5,384 nt of DNA from Hydrogenophaga sp. Its GTDB lineage: Bacteria; Pseudomonadota; Gammaproteobacteria; Burkholderiales; Burkholderiaceae_C. The stretch is from assembly GCA_025458415.1 (NCBI GenBank), contig JALOSN010000101.1, positions 1 through 5,384 of the forward strand, in the 5' to 3' direction. The notes under the pieces are model-generated. The model was given only the letters and a program-made list of their open reading frames with translations, searched no databases and was not told the DNA's origin. A program made the position numbers and the translations under genes. Shown here in pieces: positions 1 to 5,384 of this stretch. How positions within the stretch are numbered: position 1 is the stretch's first letter; the number at the start of each line of letters is the position of its first letter.

Positions 1-1104
1 CATCCCGACCGCTTCGCTGTCCACGCGCTGACCGCATCGACCCAGGTCGACCTGATGGCCCGGCAGTGTCTTGAGTTTCGCCCGAAGCTGGCCGTCATGG
101 GTACCGCCGAACACGCCCGTTCGTTGCGCGATCGGATCCGTGAGGCGCTGCCTGGTACGGAGGTGCTGCATGGAACGCAGGCACTGTGCGACGTGGCCGC
201 AGCCTCGGAGGTCGATGCCGTCATGGCCGCCATCGTCGGCGCGGCGGGTTTGCCGCCTGCTCTGGCGGCGGCCAGGGCAGGCAAAAGGCTTCTGCTGGCC
301 AACAAGGAGGCCCTGGTTGTCGGCGGCGAGTACTTCATGCAGGCCGTGCGGGAGGGGGGCGGACCTTTGCTGCCCATCGACAGCGAACATTCTGCGGTGT
401 TCCAGTCCTTACCCGAGGATCCCCTGTCCTGGAGTTCCAGGGTCGAAAAGATCATCCTGACCGCTTCGGGTGGTCCGTTCAGGACCCGGGATCCGGCCAC
501 GATGGCTGAAGTCACGCCGGAGCAGGCCTGTGCACATCCGAACTGGGTCATGGGGCGGAAGATCTCGGTCGACTCGGCGACCATGATGAACAAGGCGCTG
601 GAGGTGATCGAAGCGCACTACCTGTTCGGTCTGGCTCCACAGCGGATTGAAGTGGTGATCCATCCGCAGAGTGTGGTGCACTCGATGGTGCAGTACCTTG
701 ACGGTTCGGTGGTGGCCCAATTGGGAACGCCTGACATGCGGGTGCCGATTGCGTACGGCCTATCATGGCCCGAGCGAATGGCTTCCGGCACCACGGCGCT
801 TGACTTCAGGACACTTGGACCACTCAGCTTCGAGATCCCGGACCCTCTGCGATTTCCCGGCTTGCGTCTGGCCTGGGATGCCCTCAATGGCCCGGTCGGC
901 AGCACGGCCGTGCTCAATGCCGCCAATGAGGAGGCGGTGGCCGCCTTCCTGGACCGGCGGCTCCGGTTTGACCGGATTCATGCCGTCAACCATGCAACTT
1001 TGGCATCCCTGGTGCCCTCCAAGCCGACAGGCATCGATGATCTGATGGCGCTGGACGCGCAGGCGCGTCGCCTGGCGCGTGAGCACGTTCATCGCATGGC
1101 CTGA
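1..1104 (+). CDS. dxr: 1-deoxy-D-xylulose 5-phosphate reductoisomerase, 5'-truncated by window edge
   Basis: Cytoplasmic enzyme of the MEP isoprenoid pathway (family knowledge): it rearranges and reduces 1-deoxy-D-xylulose 5-phosphate to 2-C-methyl-D-erythritol 4-phosphate using NADPH and a divalent metal. The frame is open to base 1 and its first residues (HPDRFAVHALTA) already match the family, so the ATG at 55 is internal. Compared from memory with the 398-residue E. coli enzyme, about 23 residues are missing, including the N-terminal GSTGSIG nucleotide-binding motif; 367 residues are present. Metal ligands are visible as Asp and Glu of DSEH (bases 379-390) and Glu of MMNKALE (601-603). 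Substrate-site Ser of SGGPF (466-468), His of HPNW (535-537), and Ser, Asn and Lys of the SVDSATMMNK segment (565-594) are kept. HPQSVVHSM (661-687) and LGTPDMR (721-741) are further signatures. The enzyme appears intact and active. It is followed 30 bases later by rseP, as is usual in proteobacteria. Confidence 0.97.
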   Translation, partial: HPDRFAVHALTASTQVDLMARQCLEFRPKLAVMGTAEHARSLRDRIREALPGTEVLHGTQALCDVAAASEVDAVMAAIVGAAGLPPALAAARAGKRLLLANKEALVVGGEYFMQAVREGGGPLLPIDSEHSAVFQSLPEDPLSWSSRVEKIILTASGGPFRTRDPATMAEVTPEQACAHPNWVMGRKISVDSATMMNKALEVIEAHYLFGLAPQRIEVVIHPQSVVHSMVQYLDGSVVAQLGTPDMRVPIAYGLSWPERMASGTTALDFRTLGPLSFEIPDPLRFPGLRLAWDALNGPVGSTAVLNAANEEAVAAFLDRRLRFDRIHAVNHATLASLVPSKPTGIDDLMALDAQARRLAREHVHRMA

Positions 1105-1120
1105 CGCACACACCTGGACT

Positions 1121-1125
1121 GAGAG
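1121..1125 (+). promoter_or_regulatory. Weak ribosome binding site of rseP
   Basis: GAGAG lies 9 bases before the rseP ATG, in the 30-base gap after dxr. It is a modest Shine-Dalgarno match, but it supports the ATG at 1135. The rseP frame is closed upstream by a TGA at 1120-1122, with no other start codon between that stop and the ATG. Confidence 0.5.
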
Positions 1126-1134
1126 CCGAACACT

Positions 1135-2502
1135 ATGTTGACACTGGTGGCATTCGTTGTGGCCCTGGGCCTGCTGATTGCCGTGCATGAGTACGGGCAC
1201 TACCGCGTCGCGGTGGCTTGCGGGGTGAAGGTGCTTCGGTTCTCGGTGGGGTTCGGGCGACCCTTGCTGCGATGGCAACGCCCTGGCAGCCCGACCGAGT
1301 TCGTGATCTGCGCTCTGCCCCTGGGGGGGTATGTGCGCATGCTGGACGAGCGGGAAGGCCCAGTCGATCCATCCGAACGCCATCTGGCGTTCAACACCCA
1401 GCCACTGCGCTCGCGAGCGGCCGTGGTCGCTGCGGGGCCTGCGGCCAACCTGCTGCTGGCGGTCCTGATCTACGCATCGCTCAACTGGAGCGGGGTCCAG
1501 GAGCCCAAGCCGGTGCTGGGCAGCCCCGTACCCGGCTCGATGGCAGAGCGTGCTGGCCTGACAGGCGGTGAGTGGGTCGCTGGTGTAGCGGTTGCAGACA
1601 AAGAGCCCCTGCCGGTGGCATCTTTTGAGGGTCTGCGTTGGCAGCTCACCCAGGCAGCCCTGTCAGGTGAAGATCTGGTACTCAGTCTGTCGGATGGCGA
1701 AGCGTCGTCGTCCTCTCGCCAGGTGCTCTTGCCCCTGAGCGAACTGGACGTTCGGGAGGCGGATGCCGAGCTGTTTCGCCGCATCGGTATCGTTGCGCCA
1801 TGGAGTGCGCCGGAGGTGGGAGAGATCATGCCCGGTGGAGCCGCCGAGGCGGCGGGCCTTCAGCAGGGCGACCTTGTCGAGCGCGTGGACGGCCAGCGTG
1901 TGCGCGACGGGCAGCACCTGCGGGCCTTGATCCGTGGCGCTGCGGGGCCGACGGGTGAGACGGTGGCTCAGCGCTGGGAGGTGCAGCGAGCCGGTCGCCT
2001 GATCGATCTGGAGGTTTCGCCCCTGCCTGTCGAGCAGGACGGCCAGTGGTCCGGGCGGGTCGGCGCCTACATCGGCTCACCGCCGGCCATGACGACCGTG
2101 CGTCTGGGACCGGTCGACGGTCTCGTGCAAGGGCTGGTACGTACCTGGGAGGTGTCTTGGTTGACACTGAAGATGCTGGGCCGGATGCTGATCGGTGAAG
2201 CGTCCCTGAGCAATCTCAGTGGCCCGCTGACGATTGCCGATTACGCTGGCAAATCGGCCAGCATCGGACTGAGTTCCTACCTGCTGTTCTTGGCCCTGAT
2301 CAGTGTCAGTCTCGGTGTGCTCAACCTGCTGCCGCTGCCCGTCCTCGACGGGGGGCACCTGATGTATTATCTTTGGGAGGCAGTGACGGGTCGCAGCATC
2401 TCCGATGTGTGGATGGAGCGTCTCCAGCGTGGTGGCGTGGCGGTGTTGCTGGCTCTGATGTCCGTCGCCCTGTTCAATGACGTGGCCCGCCTGACCGGCT
2501 GA
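1135..2502 (+). CDS. rseP: RseP family site-2 zinc metalloprotease (sigma-E pathway)
   Basis: Inner-membrane intramembrane protease, 455 residues (E. coli RseP is 450). In the family it cuts the anti-sigma factor RseA inside the membrane after DegS cleavage, releasing sigma-E; it also removes remnant signal peptides. What is seen: the first membrane helix carries the zinc-binding HEYGH at residues 18-22 (HExxH). GFGRPLL follows near residue 40. A second hydrophobic segment contains GPAAN (residues 101-105). Two PDZ domains lie at roughly 120-215 and 220-305, the second with a clear GEIMPGGAAEAAGL carboxylate-binding region. A third membrane segment holds NLLPLPVLDGGH, whose Asp405 is the third zinc ligand and whose Asn397 corresponds to the conserved Asn of the family. 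A last helix lies near 430-450. All catalytic residues are present, so it should be active. The RseA substrate is not in this window. The frame is closed by a stop at 1120, which fixes the ATG. The next gene, bamA, starts 12 bases after its stop. Confidence 0.96.
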   Translation: MLTLVAFVVALGLLIAVHEYGHYRVAVACGVKVLRFSVGFGRPLLRWQRPGSPTEFVICALPLGGYVRMLDEREGPVDPSERHLAFNTQPLRSRAAVVAAGPAANLLLAVLIYASLNWSGVQEPKPVLGSPVPGSMAERAGLTGGEWVAGVAVADKEPLPVASFEGLRWQLTQAALSGEDLVLSLSDGEASSSSRQVLLPLSELDVREADAELFRRIGIVAPWSAPEVGEIMPGGAAEAAGLQQGDLVERVDGQRVRDGQHLRALIRGAAGPTGETVAQRWEVQRAGRLIDLEVSPLPVEQDGQWSGRVGAYIGSPPAMTTVRLGPVDGLVQGLVRTWEVSWLTLKMLGRMLIGEASLSNLSGPLTIADYAGKSASIGLSSYLLFLALISVSLGVLNLLPLPVLDGGHLMYYLWEAVTGRSISDVWMERLQRGGVAVLLALMSVALFNDVARLTG

Positions 2503-2514
2503 GCCCTCCTTCGC
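2503..2514 (+). other. rseP-bamA intercistronic junction without Shine-Dalgarno
   Basis: This 12-base spacer is pyrimidine-rich and contains CCTCCTT (2505-2511) ending 3 bases before the bamA ATG. There is no purine-rich ribosome binding site next to the start; the nearest candidate, TGAG, overlaps the rseP stop. The in-frame TGA of rseP at 2500-2502 and the absence of any start codon in the spacer leave ATG 2515 as the furthest upstream start. The inference is that bamA translation depends on ribosomes finishing rseP (translational coupling). Confidence 0.6.
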
Positions 2515-4812
2515 ATGAAAACCTTTCCCAGAAAATGGCGTGGCTTCACGCTTTCGGCGCTTGCCGCGTCCCTGCTGACTGCGTTGCCAGCATGGGCGGT
2601 TGACCCGTTCACCGTGCGTGACATACGCGTCGAGGGCTTGCAACGGGTGGAGCCGGGCACCGTATTCGCCTCGCTGCCGTTCCGCATTGGTGACGAGTAC
2701 AGCGACGACAAGGGAGCCGCTGCGATCCGGTCCCTCTTTGGTCTGGGTCTGTTCGCTGACGTGCGGCTTCAGGTTCAGGACGATGTGCTGGTGGTCATTG
2801 TCCAGGAACGTCCGACCGTTTCGGGGGTGAGCTTCACGGGCTTGCGCGAGTTTGACAGTGAGGTCATGGTCAAGGCCCTGCGGGACATCGGATTGGCCGA
2901 AGGACGTCCGTTTGACCGGGCTCTGGCCGACCGGGCCGAGCAGGAGCTCAAGCAGCAGTACATCAATCGCAGCATGTACGCGGCCGAGATCACCACCACC
3001 GTGACACCGGTCGAACGAAATCAGGTCACGCTCAATTTTTCCGTGGTGGAAGGCGAGGTCGCCAAGATCAGGGAACTGCGGATTGTCGGCAACCAGGCTT
3101 TTCCGGAGTCGACGCTGCGCGGACTGTTCGACCTGGACACGGGCGGCTGGCTGAGCTGGTACACCAAGTCGGATCGCTACTCTCGTGCCAAGCTCAACGC
3201 CGATCTGGAGACCCTGCGTTCCTATTACCTGACCCGAGGTTTTCTCGAGTTCAACATCGATTCCACCCAGGTGGCACTTTCGCCCGACAAGAGCGAGATG
3301 TCCATCACGGTCAATGTGACCGAAGGCCAGCGCTACGTGGTGTCCTCGGTGCGGCTGGAGGGCGAGTACCTGGGGCGTGAGGAGGAGTTCAAGTCCCTGG
3401 TGACCGTGAGGGTCGGGGAAGCCTACAACGCCGAGGCGGTGGCTGATACCGTCAAGGCGTTCACCGATTATTTCGGAGCCTTCGGTTACGCCTTTGCTTC
3501 GGTCGAGTCCGTACCTGAAATCGATCGGCAGAACAACCGCGTGGCCTTTGTGATCCGGGCGCAGCCGCAGCGCCGTGTCTACGTGCGCCGGATCAATGTC
3601 GAGGGTAACAATCGGACCCGTGACGAGGTCATCCGACGCGAGTTCCGGCAGTTCGAGTCGGCCTGGTACGACAGTGATCGGATCCGCCTCTCGCGCGACC
3701 GCGTCGACCGGCTGGGCTTCTTCACCGAGGTGGGTGTTGACACCCAACCGGTTGCGGGCACCCAGGATCAGGTGGACCTGACCGTGACGGTGGGCGAACG
3801 TCCGACCGGCAACCTGTCGATCGGGGCCGGCTACTCACAGGCTGAGAAACTCTCCTTCATTGCCTCCATTCAGCAGGAGAACTTCTTCGGAACCGGGAAC
3901 TACCTCGGCCTGGATGTGAACACCAGCGATTTCAATCGCAACTTTGTGCTCCGTACCACCGACCCGTATTTCACCGAGGACGGCATTTCCCGAACGTTTG
4001 ACCTGTACTACAAGACCACCAAGCCGTTCACCGAACAGGGGGGCGATTACCGAATCGTGACGCCAGGTATCGGCATCCGGTTCGGCGTGCCCTTTACCGA
4101 GCGTGACACGGTGTTCTTCGGACTGGGTGCCGAGCGCATTCGCGTGGAAGAGGGCAACCAGCTGCCGGTGGCATTCCGTGACCAGGGTGGCACCTACGTG
4201 CCAGCCACGATCGGTTGGGCGCGTGACGAGCGTGACAGCGCACTGGTGCCGAACGACGGCACATTGCAGCAGTTCAACGCCGAGTTCGGACTGGGCAGCG
4301 ACAAGCGCTATGCCAAACTGAACTACCAGTTCCAGAAGTACATCCCGCTGAGCAAGCAGTACACCCTGGCATTCAACGCCGATATCGGCATCGGCAAGGG
4401 CATCGGGGGTGACTTCCCTGTGCTCAAGAACTTCTTCGGGGGAGGCCTGGGTTCGGTGCGCGGCTTCGACCAGGGCACCCTGGGGCCCAGGTCCGAGGTG
4501 GTGGGATCGACCACGGGTGAGCTGGTCAACATCGGTGGCGCGAAGAGCGTGGCGCTCAACGCCGAGTTCATCGCCCCGTTCCCTGGCGCAGGCAACGACC
4601 GAACGCTGCGGGTTTTTGCCTTCGTCGACGTCGGCAACATCTATGCCGAGAACCAGAAGATCAGCGCCGATGAGCTGCGGGCATCGGTCGGCGTGGGGCT
4701 GAGCTGGATCTCTCCCATCGGACCGCTGCGTTTTGCCTGGGCGAACCCGGTCCGCAAGTTCGAAGGCGATAGAATCCAGAGATTCCAGTTTCAGATCGGA
4801 ACCTCCTTTTGA
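2515..4812 (+). CDS. bamA: Outer membrane protein assembly factor BamA (Omp85 family)
   Basis: Core subunit of the BAM complex, which folds and inserts beta-barrel proteins into the outer membrane. It has 765 residues, somewhat shorter than the 810 of E. coli. A signal peptide is clear: basic start (MKTFPRKWRG), hydrophobic core, and likely cleavage after ALPAWA at residue 28, which supports the chosen ATG. Five POTRA domains follow at about 31-100, 101-181, 183-271, 272-351 and 353-430, each with the typical beta-alpha-alpha-beta-beta pattern; recurring cues are DIRVEGLQR, LRIVGNQAF and INVEGNNRT. The C-terminal 16-strand barrel runs from about 431 to 765. Its loop-6 VRGF motif is at residues 648-651 (bases 4456-4467), inside GSVRGFDQGTLGPR. 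The protein ends in a phenylalanine after RFQFQIGTSF, as expected for an outer-membrane barrel C-terminus. Two-domain TamA-like or FhaC-like relatives are excluded by the five POTRA domains and the neighbouring skp and lpxD. Its TGA overlaps the skp start. Confidence 0.97.
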   Translation: MKTFPRKWRGFTLSALAASLLTALPAWAVDPFTVRDIRVEGLQRVEPGTVFASLPFRIGDEYSDDKGAAAIRSLFGLGLFADVRLQVQDDVLVVIVQERPTVSGVSFTGLREFDSEVMVKALRDIGLAEGRPFDRALADRAEQELKQQYINRSMYAAEITTTVTPVERNQVTLNFSVVEGEVAKIRELRIVGNQAFPESTLRGLFDLDTGGWLSWYTKSDRYSRAKLNADLETLRSYYLTRGFLEFNIDSTQVALSPDKSEMSITVNVTEGQRYVVSSVRLEGEYLGREEEFKSLVTVRVGEAYNAEAVADTVKAFTDYFGAFGYAFASVESVPEIDRQNNRVAFVIRAQPQRRVYVRRINVEGNNRTRDEVIRREFRQFESAWYDSDRIRLSRDRVDRLGFFTEVGVDTQPVAGTQDQVDLTVTVGERPTGNLSIGAGYSQAEKLSFIASIQQENFFGTGNYLGLDVNTSDFNRNFVLRTTDPYFTEDGISRTFDLYYKTTKPFTEQGGDYRIVTPGIGIRFGVPFTERDTVFFGLGAERIRVEEGNQLPVAFRDQGGTYVPATIGWARDERDSALVPNDGTLQQFNAEFGLGSDKRYAKLNYQFQKYIPLSKQYTLAFNADIGIGKGIGGDFPVLKNFFGGGLGSVRGFDQGTLGPRSEVVGSTTGELVNIGGAKSVALNAEFIAPFPGAGNDRTLRVFAFVDVGNIYAENQKISADELRASVGVGLSWISPIGPLRFAWANPVRKFEGDRIQRFQFQIGTSF

Positions 4813-4814
4813 TG
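4797..4814 (+). promoter_or_regulatory. bamA-skp overlap and translation start region
   Basis: The bamA stop TGA (4810-4812) shares its A with the skp ATG (4812-4814), giving TGATG, a common arrangement for termination-reinitiation coupling. A short CGGAA (4797-4801) some 10 bases upstream could act as a weak ribosome binding site. CCTCCTT (4802-4808) ends 3 bases before the ATG. An in-frame TTG at 4809 would add one residue; the ATG is preferred as the stronger start codon. Confidence 0.55.
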
Positions 4815-5330
4815 AACACGCGTTTTTCCTCCTGGCTAACCAAGGCCGCGCTGGGCCTGGTGGCGGGCCTGCTCTCTCTGTCGGTCGTGGCCCAGGACTT
4901 CCGGATCGGTTTTGTCAGTACCGATCGGCTGTTCCGCGAGGCCAATATCGCCAAGGCGGCACAGAGCAAGCTTGAGCAGGAGTTTGCGCGACGTGAGAAG
5001 GACCTGCAGAACCTGGCCCAGCAACTCAAGACGGCTTCCGACAAACTGGAGCGGGAGGCGCCCACGCTGGCGGAAAGCCAGCGGGTGGTGCGCCAGCGTC
5101 AATTGATCAACCAGGATCAGGAGTTCCAGCGCAAGCAACGCGAGTTCCAGGAGGACCTGAACCTGCGCAAGAACGAAGAGCTTCAGGCGGTGCTTGAGCG
5201 GGCCAACCGGGTCATCAAGCAGATCGCGGAGGCGGAAAAGTACGACCTCGTGATCCAGGAGGCGGTCTACATCAACCCCAGGCACGACATCACCGACAAG
5301 GTGCTCACGGCCTTGAACGCGTTGAAGTGA
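4812..5330 (+). CDS. skp: Periplasmic chaperone Skp/OmpH family
   Basis: Periplasmic holdase chaperone, 172 residues (E. coli Skp is 161). Family members form a trimer with long coiled-coil tentacles that hold unfolded outer-membrane proteins on their way to BamA. A signal peptide is evident: basic MNTRFSSWLTK, a hydrophobic stretch, and likely cleavage after SVVA at residue 27. The mature protein opens with FRIGFVSTDRLF, the conserved first beta strand and helix of the family. It continues as a highly charged helical region rich in Gln, Glu, Lys and Arg (about residues 45-135) that fits the two-helix coiled-coil arm. The C-terminal part (KYDLVIQEAVYINPRHDITD, residues 142-161) is the conserved closing segment of the trimer body. 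It overlaps the end of bamA and sits 14 bases before lpxD, which supports both its identity and coupled expression. The family is named ompH or hlpA in some annotations. Confidence 0.94.
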   Translation: MNTRFSSWLTKAALGLVAGLLSLSVVAQDFRIGFVSTDRLFREANIAKAAQSKLEQEFARREKDLQNLAQQLKTASDKLEREAPTLAESQRVVRQRQLINQDQEFQRKQREFQEDLNLRKNEELQAVLERANRVIKQIAEAEKYDLVIQEAVYINPRHDITDKVLTALNALK

Positions 5331-5332
5331 CC

Positions 5333-5337
5333 GGAGG
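5333..5337 (+). promoter_or_regulatory. Ribosome binding site of lpxD
   Basis: GGAGG, a full Shine-Dalgarno core, lies 7 bases before ATG 5345 in the short gap after skp. It is the strongest ribosome binding site in the window and decides the lpxD start. In the lpxD frame a TGA at 5342-5344 directly precedes the ATG, so no earlier start is possible. Confidence 0.85.
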
Positions 5338-5344
5338 CCGTTGA

Positions 5345-5384
5345 ATGAGCAGGCCACTGGGCGCGATTGTCGATGCCCTCGGTG
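5345..5384 (+). CDS. lpxD: Start of probable UDP-3-O-acylglucosamine N-acyltransferase, 3'-truncated
   Basis: Only 13 codons are present (MSRPLGAIVDALG) before the window ends. The LGxIVDALG pattern resembles the N-terminus of betaproteobacterial LpxD, and lpxD is the usual gene after skp. LpxD adds the second 3-hydroxyacyl chain to UDP-3-O-acylglucosamine in the cytoplasmic part of lipid A synthesis. The strong GGAGG site at 5333-5337 and the stop just upstream of the ATG support the start. The left-handed beta-helix with hexapeptide repeats that would prove the identity lies outside the window, so the call rests mainly on context. Confidence 0.82.
   Translation, partial: MSRPLGAIVDALG

Noticed and set aside
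43..54. Perfect 12-base palindrome CAGGTCGACCTG
   Set aside because: It lies within dxr coding Thr-Gln-Val-Asp-Leu, is isolated with no loop or partner, and is most simply chance.
1138..1143. TTGACA, a perfect -35 hexamer at the start of rseP; also at 2161-2166 and 3737-3742
   Set aside because: None has a -10-like hexamer about 17 bases downstream (GGCCCT, GATGCT and ACCCAG are found), and all lie in conserved coding sequence.
763..1383. 206-codon open frame on the minus strand across the dxr-rseP junction
   Set aside because: It is codon-register antisense to both genes. It shows no recognisable motif and covers the conserved ends of two clear genes.
2365..2370. TATTAT, a -10-like hexamer near the end of rseP that could serve bamA
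   Set aside because: The bases 17 upstream (TCCTCG) do not resemble a -35 element, and the site encodes part of the conserved region after LDGGH.
2414..2426. Small inverted repeat TGGAG-CGT-CTCCA as a possible terminator or attenuator before bamA
   Set aside because: It has only a 5-base stem with a 3-base loop, no T-tract follows, and it lies inside rseP coding sequence.
2500..2517. Possible RseP-BamA readthrough fusion, since both are in the same frame
   Set aside because: BamA has its own clear signal peptide starting at the ATG, and nothing around the TGA suggests programmed readthrough.
2077..3747. 556-codon open frame on the minus strand opposite the end of rseP and most of bamA
   Set aside because: It is in exact codon register with the sense genes, so it would be broken only by sense codons TTA, CTA or TCA, which are rare in GC-rich coding DNA. 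The product is His/Gln/Arg-rich with no recognisable domain, and the sense strand encodes clear POTRA domains.
4836..5357. 173-codon open frame on the minus strand opposite skp
   Set aside because: It has the same in-register cause. The Leu/Val-rich translation mirrors the Gln/Glu/Lys-rich Skp coiled coil.

Overview
The window is a GC-rich, tightly packed, single-strand stretch of bacterial chromosome carrying five genes of envelope biogenesis in the order dxr (5' end outside the window) - rseP - bamA - skp/ompH - lpxD (only its start). This order, the family-typical sequences and the strong G/C preference at third codon positions point to a Gram-negative betaproteobacterium, probably Burkholderiales and perhaps near Comamonadaceae. 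The order-level placement is inference from sequence character and gene order, not from a search.

Layout: positions 1-1104 encode most of DXP reductoisomerase (MEP isoprenoid pathway). A 30-base gap follows, then rseP (1135-2502), the intramembrane site-2 protease of the sigma-E envelope stress response. Only 12 bases separate it from bamA (2515-4812), the outer-membrane beta-barrel insertase. The bamA stop overlaps the start of skp (4812-5330), a periplasmic chaperone for outer-membrane proteins. After 14 bases lpxD begins (5345), an acyltransferase of lipid A synthesis, and it runs off the end.

How they fit together: Skp carries unfolded outer-membrane proteins across the periplasm, BamA folds and inserts them, RseP helps signal when that process fails, and LpxD builds the lipid A of the same membrane. 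Dxr feeds the isoprenoid supply used for undecaprenyl carriers. The very short gaps, with no visible promoter or terminator between genes, suggest one transcription unit with translational coupling. There is no non-coding stretch longer than 30 bases.

I see no mobile element, CRISPR array, RNA gene or novel system; this looks like a conserved housekeeping locus. The only pattern I could not explain is the 7-mer CCTCCTT placed exactly 3 bases before the start codons of both bamA and skp.
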